Shown: positions 32,070 to 41,028, numbered from the stretch's first letter. The stretch is DNA of 64,000 nt from Embleya hyalina (GCF_003967355.1 NZ_BIFH01000013.1:216461-280460); one strand, 5' to 3'. A program made the numbers and translations. Notes: generated from the sequence alone by a model not told the origin.

Positions 32070-33167
32070 ATGACCGTTCTCGGCACGCGGGCGCTCAACC
32101 GGGCGACGTTGGCGCGGCAGTTGTTGCTCGATCGGGCGGACCTGCCGCCGGCGGCGGCCGTCGCGCACGTCGGCGGTCTCCAGGCGCAGGAACCGCAGGA
32201 GCCGTTCATCGGGCTCTGGTCGCGGCTGCGCGCGTTCGACCCCGCGACGCTGTCCGACCTGGTGACCGGGCGCGACGTGGTGCGCACCCACCTGATGCGC
32301 CGGACGGTGCACCTGGTCACCGCCGCCGACGCGCTGGCCTGGCGGGCCCGCCACGCCTCGATGTTGCGGCAGCGGGTGATGGGCGTGTACCGCCGCGAGC
32401 TGGACGGGATCGATCTCGACGAACTGGCCGCGGAGGGCCGGGAGGTGATGGCCGACGGGGTGCCGCGCTCGATGTCGGAGTTCGCCCGGGCGCTCGCCGA
32501 TCGTCGACCCGACGTGCCGCAGCGGGCGCTGGGGGAGATGCTGATCGCGCTCGTCCCGGTGGTGCAGCTCCCGCCGCGCGGGGTGTGGCGGGTTCGGGCG
32601 GGCGTGCGCAACGCGCTCGTCTCCTCGTGGCTGGGGCGCGAGGTCGACCCCCCGGCCCCGGCGCACGCGGATCCGGTCGGCGAGGCGCTGGTACGGCGCT
32701 ATCTGGCCGCGTTCGGCCCCGCCGCCTCGGCCGACCTGCGCGCCTGGTGCGGCCTCGCGGGCCTGCCGCGCGCGGTCGCCGCGGTGCGTGCGGAGCTGAT
32801 CTCGTTCCGGGACGAGCGGGGGCGCGAGTTGCTGGACCTGCCCGACGCGCCGCGCCCCGACCCCGACACCCCCGCCCCGGTGCGCTTCCTCCCCGCCTTC
32901 GACAACGCGCTTCTCGGCTACGACGACCGCACCCGCATCGTGGACGACGCGCACCGGGGCCTGTCGGTCGCCGGCGTGCGCGTGGTCCTGCTCGACGGTC
33001 GGGTCGGCGCGACGTGGAACGTCGACGGCGGGACGGTGACGGTCACCCCGCTGCGGTCGTTGTCCCGGGCCGAACACGCCGCCGTGGGCGAGGAGGGAGA
33101 GGCGTTGGCGTCGTTCCTGTCCGACGGCGGGAACGATCGGGTGCGGATCGACTCGGCCGCCGGCTGA
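32070..33167 (+). CDS. Winged-helix DNA-binding protein (HTH_42/AlkX-YcaQ-like)
   Basis: A 365-residue protein of the winged-helix family PF06224. It starts TRALNRATLARQLLLDRADLPPAAAVAHVGGLQAQEPQEPFIGLWSRL and has HLMRRTVHLVTAADALAWRAR and PRGVWRVRAG, typical for this family. Members such as YcaQ/AlkX are DNA glycosylases that open interstrand crosslinks; self-resistance glycosylases of this family occur in Streptomyces. The catalytic QxQ/QxD-type motif may correspond to GLQAQEPQEPF here. Its position just behind the DrrC-like UvrA gene fits a DNA-protection role. ATG 32070 follows GAAGGGTGG. Confidence 0.88.
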   Translation: MTVLGTRALNRATLARQLLLDRADLPPAAAVAHVGGLQAQEPQEPFIGLWSRLRAFDPATLSDLVTGRDVVRTHLMRRTVHLVTAADALAWRARHASMLRQRVMGVYRRELDGIDLDELAAEGREVMADGVPRSMSEFARALADRRPDVPQRALGEMLIALVPVVQLPPRGVWRVRAGVRNALVSSWLGREVDPPAPAHADPVGEALVRRYLAAFGPAASADLRAWCGLAGLPRAVAAVRAELISFRDERGRELLDLPDAPRPDPDTPAPVRFLPAFDNALLGYDDRTRIVDDAHRGLSVAGVRVVLLDGRVGATWNVDGGTVTVTPLRSLSRAEHAAVGEEGEALASFLSDGGNDRVRIDSAAG

Positions 33168-33291
33168 GGCCGGCGCCCCGGTTTCCGGCTTTTGGCCCGA
33201 ACTCCGGTGGGCGGGGGCGGATCCGCCTACCATCGACGTCGGGTGGGATGTTCGTGGCGTGGCGTGATCGCCGACCGGACCGGGGGGTTCC

Positions 33292-33879
33292 GTGCAGCCG
33301 TTGGCAGAGGACGAGATCGAGCTGGTGCTCGTGATGGTGGACGCGGCCGCGGCGGTCGTCGCGCCCGAGGACCGCGAAGATCTGTTCGACGACTTCGCGG
33401 AGGACATGCGCGAGAGCGGGCTGGTGCCGGGCGCCGAGTCGGTCGACGTCGACGAGAGCGACGCCGCGCTGGTGGACGGGCACGTGTTCCTCGGCATCGG
33501 ATTGACCGTGCTGGGCCAGATCGCCTATCGGGTGTTGGCGGTCGCCACCGACATCGCCATCAACCGGGGATTGCGCGACGCGGTCGGGTACGCCCGGGGG
33601 CTGTTCGCCTCGGCTGACGGGGACGCGGAGCCGGACGGGGCGGGTACACCGGGTACACCCGGTGCGCCCGCGGCGCCCGGCCGGGACGCCGCCGGCGACC
33701 CGCCGGTGACGCGGGCCGTGCCGACCGTCGGGGAGATCGCCGCGCTGGTCCTGGCCGCCGAGGGGAACACCCTGCCCCCGCAGGTGGATCCGGCCGCGAT
33801 CGAGGAGATCGTCCGCGAGCAGTTGCGCGCGTTGGCCGAGGCGGAACCCCGTGGGCCCGGCGACTCCGCGCCCGCGTGA
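33292..33879 (+). CDS. Small membrane-anchored protein of unknown function
   Basis: A 195-residue acidic protein I do not recognise. Residues about 64-90 (GHVFLGIGLTVLGQIAYRVLAVATDIAI) are one probable membrane segment, followed by a Gly/Ala/Pro-rich linker (GAGTPGTPGAPAAPG) and a C-terminal helix (VDPAAIEEIVREQLRALAEAEP). It starts at GTG 33292. Its last 29 nt overlap the next gene, a membrane protein with a zinc-protease motif, so they form a unit, and this protein may be its partner or substrate (inference). Confidence 0.7.
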   Translation: MQPLAEDEIELVLVMVDAAAAVVAPEDREDLFDDFAEDMRESGLVPGAESVDVDESDAALVDGHVFLGIGLTVLGQIAYRVLAVATDIAINRGLRDAVGYARGLFASADGDAEPDGAGTPGTPGAPAAPGRDAAGDPPVTRAVPTVGEIAALVLAAEGNTLPPQVDPAAIEEIVREQLRALAEAEPRGPGDSAPA

Positions 33880-35065
33880 GGCGGCCGACCGCACGTTCGA
33901 CACGGCCCGGCTGCGCCGACTGCGCGGGCTGAACCGCGCCCTTCGGGTGTTGTGGGTCGCGGCCCTGGCGCCGCTGCTGTTGTTCAACGTGCCCCTCGTG
34001 GTGATCGCCGCGACGGACGGGACGGCCGACCCGTGGGAGTGGGCGGCGATCGGGATCGGCGGCGTGCTCCTGCCGTTCGCGTATGTCGCGATCCAGGTGA
34101 TGCAGGGATGGGCCGCGCAGTCGTACCGGCATCGGCACGACGGCGTGAAGCGTCGCGAGGTGGACTGGGGCGACCCGCGCTGGGAGGCGGTGCGGGCCTC
34201 GTTCGAGGCGTCCGGCCTGGATCCGCGCACGATCCGGGCACTGAGCGTATGGGATCGGACCGCGACGCTGGTGACCCGCCACGTACCCCGGCCGACGCCG
34301 GGACGCCTGGGCCGGGGCAGCGACTGGGGTGTGCGGAACGGCGGTTGCCTGTTGGGCCTCGGTCTGGTCTGCGGAATCGTGGTGGCCGTCCTGGACGAGT
34401 TGGATGTGGATCCCACCGACGGCACCGCCTTCACCGTGTTCCTGGTGGTCGCGTCCGCGGTCGTGTGGCCCCTGGCGTGGCGCAACGGTCGGGCGCAGGC
34501 CTCGCTCAATCTCGGGAATCCCGACAACGTGGTGCTGATCCCGATGCACTGGCGGCCGCAGTTGCGCGACAACCCCTCCTTCCGGGTGCACCTGATGCAC
34601 GAGATCGCGCACGCGCGGCACGACGATCCCGGGCGGCGCAAGCTGCTCGACACGTGCGCGGGGGTCGGCCCGTTCGCGGTCTTCGTGGACTCGGCGGCGG
34701 TGGTCGCCATGCGGCTGGGCGATGTCGTGCTCATGGTGTTGTTCGCGGCGACCCTGGTGAGCGGTATCGCCGGCGTCCGGCGGGCCAAGCGCCTGATTCC
34801 GCTGGTGCAGGAACTGCGCGCCGACACCGAGGCGTGTCGCGATCCGGAGGCGGTCGGGCATCTGTCCGCCTTCCTGCGGGAACGGCAGGCCGAGCAGCCG
34901 TCGCACGCGAAGGCGACGCGGCTCGCGGCATTGACCGAGGCGACGTGGCGTGGCCCGGGCGCGCGGCTCGTGGCGCCGGCCGCGCTTCCGGCGGCGCTGT
35001 TCGGGCTCCTGATCCTCGCGTCGGCGATCGCCCAGTGGGCGGGTGTGGTCGGCTCGTCCGGGTGA
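33851..35065 (+). CDS. Polytopic membrane protein with HExxH metallopeptidase motif
   Basis: A 404-residue membrane protein. Hydrophobic segments lie at about 30-55, 64-86, 163-182, 190-208, 280-310 and 376-396. His250-Glu251-Ile-Ala-His254 (HEIAHARHDDPGRR) fits the HExxH zinc site of integral-membrane peptidases of the M48/M56 type, with the motif facing the loop after segment four. The rest is not recognised. GTG 33851 lies inside the upstream gene's end, indicating translational coupling. It may process a membrane or secreted substrate; no BlaI-type regulator is nearby, unlike typical BlaR/M56 pairs. Confidence 0.75.
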   Translation: MGPATPRPREAADRTFDTARLRRLRGLNRALRVLWVAALAPLLLFNVPLVVIAATDGTADPWEWAAIGIGGVLLPFAYVAIQVMQGWAAQSYRHRHDGVKRREVDWGDPRWEAVRASFEASGLDPRTIRALSVWDRTATLVTRHVPRPTPGRLGRGSDWGVRNGGCLLGLGLVCGIVVAVLDELDVDPTDGTAFTVFLVVASAVVWPLAWRNGRAQASLNLGNPDNVVLIPMHWRPQLRDNPSFRVHLMHEIAHARHDDPGRRKLLDTCAGVGPFAVFVDSAAVVAMRLGDVVLMVLFAATLVSGIAGVRRAKRLIPLVQELRADTEACRDPEAVGHLSAFLRERQAEQPSHAKATRLAALTEATWRGPGARLVAPAALPAALFGLLILASAIAQWAGVVGSSG

Positions 35066-35093
35066 TGCCGGCGAGGATGCTTGCGGGTGTCCG

Positions 35094-35125
35094 GTATTTG
35101 TCAATACAATGTCACACCTTATAAG
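35094..35125 (+). promoter_or_regulatory. Promoter and palindromic operator of the racemase operon
   Basis: TTGTCA (35098-35103) and TATAAG (35120-35125) are 16 nt apart, a good vegetative promoter. The -35 overlaps GTATT-TGTC-AATAC (35094-35107), a 5-4-5 palindrome of a type bound by GntR-like regulators. No regulator gene is adjacent, so one encoded elsewhere would be needed. Confidence 0.55.
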
Positions 35126-35193
35126 GCTCGATGGCTCGCCATCCGACCGTGCCCGCAACTCCCCACCCCCGCCAGGAAGAAGGCGCCCGCATC

Positions 35194-36219
35194 GTGATCG
35201 CCGCCATCGAGACCGTCGACTACCACGCCGCCGGCGAACCCTTCCGGATCGTCTCCCGCGGGCTGCCCGTGATCGCCGGGGACACCGTCGCCGAGCGGCG
35301 GGCGATCGTGCTCGGGGCGGGAGGCACCGCCACCGCGCCGCGCCCCGGTCCGCTCGACGACATCCGCCGACTGCTCACCCGCGAACCGCGCGGGCACGGC
35401 GGCATGTACGGCGGTTTCGTGGTACCGCCGGACGACGACGAGGCGCACCTCGGGGTGCTGTTCTGGCACAAGGACGGCTACTCCACCGCCTGTGGCCACG
35501 GCACCATCGCGCTCGGCGCGTGGGCGGTCGACTCGGGGCGGGTGGCGGCACCGGCGGACGGAACGGCGCGGGTGTACATCGACGTTCCCTCCGGTCGGGT
35601 CACCGCCATCGTGCACCGCCGCGCCGGGCGGACCACCGCGGTGACCTTCCGCAACGTGCCCACCGGCATCGCCGCCAGGAAGATCCCGGTGACCACCTCG
35701 CGCGGCCCGGTACAGGTCGACCTCGCCCACTCCGGGGCCTGCTACGCCTCCGTCTCGGCGACCTCGCTCGGCCTTGCCGTCACCCCGGACCGGCTGACCG
35801 AGATCACCGCGATCGGCCGGGAGATCCGCGCCGCGCTCGCCGACGAGCCGGCCACCCGCCATCCCGACGACCCCCGCCTCTCCGGGGTCTACGGCGTCAT
35901 CCTCCACGAGGAACTGCCGGACACCGGGACCGGACTCCACCAGCGCAACGTCACCGTGTTCGCCGACGGCCAGATCGACCGCTCCCCGTGCGGTTCGGGT
36001 ACGTCCGCCCGACTGGCGCTGCTCGCCGACGGCGGACGGATCGCGACGGGCGAGGAACTGCGCCACGAGTCGATCATCGGTACGGTCTTCACCGGGAAGG
36101 TCGTCGGGACGCACCCCGCCGGCGTGCTCACCGAGGTCACCGGCACGGCGTATCGCACCGGCGAGCATCGGTTCCTGCTGGATGCCGACGACACGCTCGG
36201 GACGGGATTCCTGCTGTGA
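35194..36219 (+). CDS. Proline racemase-family enzyme (racemase/4-hydroxyproline epimerase type)
   Basis: A 341-residue member of the PLP-independent proline racemase superfamily. ETVDYHAAGEPFRIV is the usual start. Both catalytic cysteines are present: Cys100 in TACGHGTIA and Cys266 in RSPCGSGTSA; trans-3-hydroxyproline dehydratases generally lack one of them, so racemase or epimerase activity is favoured. GTG 35194 is chosen because AGGAAGAAGG precedes it and the family alignment starts there; the promoter would put the transcript start at about 35131, where an in-frame ATG could serve as a leaderless start. The stop overlaps the cyclodeaminase start (GTGA). Confidence 0.85.
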   Translation: MIAAIETVDYHAAGEPFRIVSRGLPVIAGDTVAERRAIVLGAGGTATAPRPGPLDDIRRLLTREPRGHGGMYGGFVVPPDDDEAHLGVLFWHKDGYSTACGHGTIALGAWAVDSGRVAAPADGTARVYIDVPSGRVTAIVHRRAGRTTAVTFRNVPTGIAARKIPVTTSRGPVQVDLAHSGACYASVSATSLGLAVTPDRLTEITAIGREIRAALADEPATRHPDDPRLSGVYGVILHEELPDTGTGLHQRNVTVFADGQIDRSPCGSGTSARLALLADGGRIATGEELRHESIIGTVFTGKVVGTHPAGVLTEVTGTAYRTGEHRFLLDADDTLGTGFLL

Positions 36220-37133
36220 CGGTCACGGATCGACTGCCCACCATCCCGGTCGAGTCGACGCCCGCGCAGGCGATCGACACGATCGAGCGCACGCTGCTCG
36301 CCGGACTCGACCCGGAGGATGTACCCGCCCGGTCGAGCGTGGCCGTGCCCGCCGGGGAACTGCTCCTGATGCCCGCGGCGGTGTCGTCGCACGTGGGCGT
36401 CAAGATCGCCGGGGTCGCCGTCGGCAATCCGGCCCGGGGGCTGCCCCGGATCACCGGCAGCTACCTGCTCCTCGACGGGCCCACACTGCGACCGTTGGCC
36501 CTGTTCGACGGCGCCGCGCTGACCGCGCTGCGGACGCCCGCGGTCAGCGCCGTCGCGGTCCGGCGGCTGGCCGTCGCCGATGCCGCGCACCTGGTGCTGT
36601 TCGGTACGGGGCCGCAGGCGTACGGGCACCTGGCGGCCCTGCTCGCCGTCCGGCCGCTGAGCCGGCTCACGGTCGTCGCGCGACGCGTCGAGGCGGCCCG
36701 GGAACTGGTCGAGCACGCCCGCGGGTTCGGCCTCGCGGCGACGGTCGGGGCGCCGGACGCGGTCGCCGACGCCGACATCGTGGTGTGCGCGACCACGGCT
36801 CGCGAACCGCTGTTCGACGGCACGCTGGTCCCCGCCCACGCGGCCGTGGTGGCGGTGGGCTCGCACGAGCCGACGGCGCGGGAGGTCGACACCGCGCTGG
36901 TCCGGCGCTCGGCCGTGTACGTCGAGGCACGCTCCGCCGCCGCCAAGGAGGCCGGGGATCTGCTCCTCGCCGGATGGCACGCGAGCCGTGACGCCGGGGT
37001 GAACCTGGCGGAGTTGGTCCGCGGGGAGGAGACGGTCCCCCAGGACCGGCCGCGGTTCTTCAAGAGCGTGGGGATGTCCTGGGAGGACCTGGCCGTCGCG
37101 GTGGAGATGCACCGGCGGCACGAGGGAAATTGA
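36216..37133 (+). CDS. Ornithine cyclodeaminase/mu-crystallin-family enzyme
   Basis: A 305-residue NAD(P)-binding protein. SSVAVPAGELLLMPAA, KIAGVAVGNPARGLPRITGSYLLLDG, and the dinucleotide fold HLVLFGTGPQAYGHLAALLAVRP are typical, as is the late VVAVGSHEPTAREVD. Members either cyclise ornithine to proline or reduce delta-1-pyrroline-2-carboxylate to L-proline. Beside a proline-racemase-family gene, the reductase role in hydroxyproline or D-proline use is the better guess. It starts at GTG 36216, overlapping the racemase stop, so the two proteins are made together. Confidence 0.87.
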   Translation: MTVTDRLPTIPVESTPAQAIDTIERTLLAGLDPEDVPARSSVAVPAGELLLMPAAVSSHVGVKIAGVAVGNPARGLPRITGSYLLLDGPTLRPLALFDGAALTALRTPAVSAVAVRRLAVADAAHLVLFGTGPQAYGHLAALLAVRPLSRLTVVARRVEAARELVEHARGFGLAATVGAPDAVADADIVVCATTAREPLFDGTLVPAHAAVVAVGSHEPTAREVDTALVRRSAVYVEARSAAAKEAGDLLLAGWHASRDAGVNLAELVRGEETVPQDRPRFFKSVGMSWEDLAVAVEMHRRHEGN

Positions 37134-37235
37134 CCCACGAATCCGTGCTCCGAATGCACCCTGTGGCTGGTCGATCCGGCTTCTAGGTTTGTTCCTGCCA
37201 CCAGGCAGAACACACCGCACAGAACAGGCCACGCC

Positions 37236-38735
37236 ATGTCGTCCCGAGTCGCCACGCCACGCCGCAGGACCGCCGCCGCCGAACCCGACGGCGGCGGCAC
37301 CACCATCGCCGAGACGCCCTCCCGCCGTCGGCCGGGGCTCGTGCTCGCGCTGTTGGCCTTCGCCCAACTGATCATCTCGATCGACTACAACATCGTCTAC
37401 GTCGCGCTTCCCGAGATCGGCACCGGGCTCGGCTTCTCCGCGCAGAACCTCCAATGGGTGATCAGCGCCTACGCCGTCGCCTTCGGCGGCTTCCTGCTCC
37501 TCGGCGGCCGGGCGAGCGACCTGTTCGGACCGCGCCGGATGTTCACGCTCGGACTGTCGCTCTACGCCGTCTCGTCCCTGCTCGGCGGACTCGCCGGATC
37601 GCCCGCGCTGTTGATCGCCGCCCGGGCCATCCAGGGCATCGGCGGCGCCTTCCTCTTCCCCGCCACGCTCACCCTCGTGTCCACCGGTTTCGCCGAAGGA
37701 CGGGAACGCAACCGGGCGTTCGCGGTGTGGGGCACCGCCGGCGGCAGCGGAATGATCCTGGGCTCGCTCCTGGGCGGCGTGCTGACCCAGTCCCTCGGCT
37801 GGGAGTCGGTCTTCTTCGTCAACGTCCCGTTGGCCGCCCTCGCCGCCGCGCTCGCGTTCCCGCTGATCACCCCCGACGCACCGCGGACCGGAGGCCGTTC
37901 CTTCGACCTGGCCGGTGCGCTCACCTCCACCGTCGGCATCACCGCCGTGGTCTACGCCCTCGTCCAGGGACCCGAATCCGGCTGGACCGCCACCCCCGTG
38001 CTCGGCGCCGCGCTCGCCGGCGCCGCCCTGCTCGCCGCCTTCGTCGCCGTCGAACGCCGCAGCGCCGACCCGCTGTTGCCGCTGCGCCTGTTCGCCAACC
38101 GCGACCTCACCGTCGGCACCGGCGTCACCTTCCTCTACATGGCCACCTTCGGCACCCTGCTCTACTTCCTCACCGTCTACTTCCAGGGCGTGCACGGCTA
38201 CGGCGCGCTGCGTACCGGCCTGGCCTTCCTGGTGCCGATGGCCGCCATCGCGGTCGGCTCGCAGACCGCGGGGCGGCTGGCCACCCGGTACGGCATCCGC
38301 CCGATCCTGATCGCCTCGCTCCTGACCGGTGCCGCCGGCGCCGCGATCATCGCGCCGACCATGTCCCCCGACGCCTCGTACGCCGCCCTGATCCCCGGGC
38401 TCGTGGTCCTGGGCATCGGCCAGGGCGCGGGCTACACCCTGATGTTCGGCGCCGCCTCGACCGGGGTGAACCCCACCGACCAGGGCATCGCGTCCGGTAT
38501 CGCCTCCACCAGCCAGCAGATCGGCGGCGCCGTCGGCCTGGCCCTCCTGGTCGCCGTCGCCAACGCGGGCCTCGGCGACCACACCGGCGAGGCGCTGCGC
38601 GTCGCCACCGCCGACGGTCTGCGCACCGCCGTCCACCTGGCCGCCGCCGGCATCGTGCTGACCGCCCTGGCCGCGCTCGCCCTGCGCGGGCCGGTCGCCC
38701 GCGAGGTCGCCGCCCACGCCCCCGTCCACGTCTGA
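37236..38735 (+). CDS. MFS transporter of the DHA2 (14-helix) drug-export family
   Basis: A 499-residue membrane protein with about fourteen hydrophobic helices. The first helix carries LLAFAQLIISIDYNIVYVALPEIGTGLGFS, where the acidic IDYNIVYVALP is the DHA2 motif D1; motif A is GGRASDLFGPRRMF and motif C-like GTAGGSGMILGSLLGGVLTQSLGWESVFFVNVP. The family exports antibiotics, dyes and detergents using the proton gradient. The gene has its own start region after a 102-nt gap from the cyclodeaminase, in which GTTC/GAAC half-sites (37190-37210) may regulate it. The hairpin at 38746-38786 terminates it. Confidence 0.93.
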   Translation: MSSRVATPRRRTAAAEPDGGGTTIAETPSRRRPGLVLALLAFAQLIISIDYNIVYVALPEIGTGLGFSAQNLQWVISAYAVAFGGFLLLGGRASDLFGPRRMFTLGLSLYAVSSLLGGLAGSPALLIAARAIQGIGGAFLFPATLTLVSTGFAEGRERNRAFAVWGTAGGSGMILGSLLGGVLTQSLGWESVFFVNVPLAALAAALAFPLITPDAPRTGGRSFDLAGALTSTVGITAVVYALVQGPESGWTATPVLGAALAGAALLAAFVAVERRSADPLLPLRLFANRDLTVGTGVTFLYMATFGTLLYFLTVYFQGVHGYGALRTGLAFLVPMAAIAVGSQTAGRLATRYGIRPILIASLLTGAAGAAIIAPTMSPDASYAALIPGLVVLGIGQGAGYTLMFGAASTGVNPTDQGIASGIASTSQQIGGAVGLALLVAVANAGLGDHTGEALRVATADGLRTAVHLAAAGIVLTALAALALRGPVAREVAAHAPVHV

Positions 38736-38745
38736 GCTCCCACCC

Positions 38746-38786
38746 CGCCGCGCGGCGCCACCCCCCGGGGTCGGCGCCGCGCGGCG
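38746..38786. terminator. Bidirectional terminator hairpin
   Basis: A 14-bp perfect stem (38746-38759 with 38773-38786) and 13-nt loop separates the convergent MFS and anti-sigma genes. Confidence 0.85.
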
Positions 38787-39821
38787 TTACAGGCGGGCGA
38801 GGGACGCGGCCGCGGCGAGGGCGGAGTGGGCGGTCGGGTGATCGCCGGTGATGTGGGCGCGGACCGATGCGGGGGTGCGGCGGCCGCCGAAGAGCAGGCA
38901 GAACTCGACGGCGTCGGCGGTGACGGTCGCCCGCGGCGTGGCGTCGGGGGTGGGCAGGATCCATTCGCCGCCGCCCCGGCCGGTCAGGACCAGGCGGACC
39001 GGGGCCTCGGTCAACCTCGGGGCCAGGGCGCGCAGGCCGTAGGCGATCAGCTGGTCCAGGCGGATCGGGCGCACCGCGCGCAGGCCGAAGAGGCGGGCCA
39101 GGTCGCCGGTGTGGATCCAGGTCTCGAACGCGCGATCCGCGTAGGCGTCCACGAGCCGCGCGGCGGGCGCCCGCGGGCCCGTGTCGCCGGTCGCCGGGGC
39201 GGTGGTGTCGCCGGTCGGCGGGGCCGCGCGCAGCAGGCGGTCGGCCTGGTCGTGCCACACGGTGCGGGCCTCGGCGAGGGTGTGGTCGCGCAGCCGGGTC
39301 AGCACCTCGGCCGTGCGTCGACCGTCCGGGTCCCCGGGCCCCTCGCCCGCCGCGATCGCCGACGGCACCGCCTCGGGCAGTCCCAGCGCCGCGCACAGGA
39401 CGCCGTCGGTGGCGATCAGATGGGCCAGGACCCCTGGTACGTCCCACGGCTCGCCGACCGCGCCCGCGTCGCCGATCACCCGCCGCGTCGCCGGATCCCC
39501 GCCGGGCAGCACCTCGGTCAGCAGCGCGTCGAGCGTGGCCACGGCGTCCGCGAAGCAGGCGGCGTACGTGCCCACCGACGCGCGCGGGGCCCGTGCGCCG
39601 ACGGCGGCCCGCAGCGTACGGGCACGCAACGCGGGCGGCGGAACCGGCCGTCCGCCGTTGCGGATCCGGCCGGGGACACCCGCCCGCAACCGATCGGCCT
39701 CGGCCCGGCAATCCGCGCACTCGCGCAGATGCGCCCGCACCCGGGCGTCCTCGGTCGGCTCGCACACCCCGAGCACCCACGCGGCGAGCACCGAGGGAAT
39801 CCGGTCGTGGCTGTCGCTCAT
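38787..39821 (-). CDS. Anti-sigma factor: zinc-finger ZAS domain fused to an MDMPI/DinB-like domain
   Basis: A 344-residue soluble protein. The N-terminus has the zinc anti-sigma motif HLRECADC (HxxxCxxC), which binds the cognate ECF sigma factor. The remainder resembles the mycothiol-dependent maleylpyruvate isomerase N- and C-domains (CFADAVATLDALLTEVLPGGDP, WDVPGVLAHLIATDGVLCAAL, AFETWIHTGDLARLFGLRAV), so a redox or mycothiol-linked signal is plausible. There is no membrane helix, unlike most ZAS anti-sigmas. ATG 39819-39821 overlaps the sigma gene stop (ATGA), so the two are coupled. Confidence 0.88.
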   Translation of the reverse strand: MSDSHDRIPSVLAAWVLGVCEPTEDARVRAHLRECADCRAEADRLRAGVPGRIRNGGRPVPPPALRARTLRAAVGARAPRASVGTYAACFADAVATLDALLTEVLPGGDPATRRVIGDAGAVGEPWDVPGVLAHLIATDGVLCAALGLPEAVPSAIAAGEGPGDPDGRRTAEVLTRLRDHTLAEARTVWHDQADRLLRAAPPTGDTTAPATGDTGPRAPAARLVDAYADRAFETWIHTGDLARLFGLRAVRPIRLDQLIAYGLRALAPRLTEAPVRLVLTGRGGGEWILPTPDATPRATVTADAVEFCLLFGGRRTPASVRAHITGDHPTAHSALAAAASLARL

Positions 39822-40411
39822 CGTCCCTCCCCGCTCGTCCCGCGTCCGGACGGGTTTCCCAACAGTGTCGCCAACTGACGTAACCCGCCCCGCATTCGGG
39901 ACTTCACCGTGCCCTCCGGGACGCCCAGACGCGACGCCACCTCCCGGTAGGTGATGTCGGCGTAGAAGGCCAACTCGATCGCCTCGCGCTGCGCCGCGGG
40001 CAGCCGGGCCAGCGCCGACCGTACCCGGGCCGCCTCGTCGGCGGCCACCACACTGTCCTCGGCGCTCGCCACCCACTCCCCGCCGCCCGTGCGGCAGGCG
40101 TGTTCGACGCGCCGTTCGCGGGCATGCTCCGCGCGGACCCAGTCGACGGCGCGGCGGTGCGCCAACAGGCACAACCACCCGCGCAGCGAGCCGCGTTCGG
40201 GCCGGAACGCGTAGGGGTGTTCCCACAGATGCACGAACACCTCCTGCACGATGTCCTCGGCGGCCGTCCGGTTCCCGCTCACCCGCATCGCGACCGAGTG
40301 CACGAGCCCCACGAAGCAGTCGTACACCTCGGCGAGCGCGGACTCGTCGCCCTGGACGAGCCGATCGTGCACGTGCTCCTCCGCACGTGACGAATCGTTC
40401 CGTGCCTTCAC
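39818..40411 (-). CDS. ECF-type RNA polymerase sigma factor
   Basis: A 197-residue group IV sigma factor. Region 2 is LVQGDESALAEVYDCFVGLVHSVAMRVSGNRTAAEDIVQEVFVHLWEHPYAF, with the invariant DIVQEVFVHLW; region 4 is ALARLPAAQREAIELAFYADITYREVASRLGVPEGTVKSRMRGGLRQL. It directs transcription from its own promoter class, with activity held by the downstream ZAS-MDMPI anti-sigma. GTG 40411 is chosen. Its target promoters may include the genes upstream, but no shared motif could be confirmed by eye. Confidence 0.93.
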   Translation of the reverse strand: MKARNDSSRAEEHVHDRLVQGDESALAEVYDCFVGLVHSVAMRVSGNRTAAEDIVQEVFVHLWEHPYAFRPERGSLRGWLCLLAHRRAVDWVRAEHARERRVEHACRTGGGEWVASAEDSVVAADEAARVRSALARLPAAQREAIELAFYADITYREVASRLGVPEGTVKSRMRGGLRQLATLLGNPSGRGTSGEGR

Positions 40412-40623
40412 GCGTCCACCCCCCGGTGGTGACCAACGCCCACACGGTATTCGGAGCCGAACGCCGGGCGGATGAGCCGGAAAGGTAAAGAATCCCGGCC
40501 GTTCGTCGGGGTCATCCCGGCGGTTGATCGCCGCGCCGCCGCGCCGCCGCGCCGGTCGCGGGAGAGCGGGCCGCAGCACCCGGGTCGGTCGCCCGGGTGC
40601 CGCGGCCCGTGTATGCGGATCGG

Positions 40624-41028
40624 TCAGGGCGACGGAGTCGGGTCCTCGTCCGGGACGCCGGCGCCGCCGAGCCCGGGGGAGAGGTAGGCCGCGTCGGCGC
40701 CCATGTCGACGTACAACCGGGCCCAGGCGAGGTCGGCGGCCGTCGCGGCCCTGCCGTCGCAGTAGGGCTTGCGTCCGTTCGCGGTGTAGTGCTCCAGCAC
40801 GGTCATGATCTTCGCGGTGTCGGCGTCCTCCTGCGAGGTGTAGTCCGGTCCGGGTCGGGACCGCTGGTGCTCCTGGCACGTCACCGTCGCGGGAGCGGCC
40901 GAGAACGGCGGGCGCTCGGCGTCGGCGTGCCCGCCCGAGCCGGTGCAGGCGGTGGCGGAGGCGACGATGACGGCGGTGAGCGCGAGTGCCGCGAGCGGCC
41001 CCGTCGTCCTGGTGGCTGTGGTCGGCAT
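40624..41028 (-). CDS. Small lipoprotein of unknown function
   Basis: A 134-residue protein with a type II signal peptide: LAALALTAVIVASATAC, giving lipidated Cys28. The mature part contains Cys residues in VTCQEHQ and KPYCDGR and is otherwise not recognised. ATG 41026-41028 follows AAGGGAG. It lies 77 nt downstream of the NicO gene and may be the last gene of that operon, but a separate promoter is possible. Confidence 0.7.
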   Translation of the reverse strand: MPTTATRTTGPLAALALTAVIVASATACTGSGGHADAERPPFSAAPATVTCQEHQRSRPGPDYTSQEDADTAKIMTVLEHYTANGRKPYCDGRAATAADLAWARLYVDMGADAAYLSPGLGGAGVPDEDPTPSP

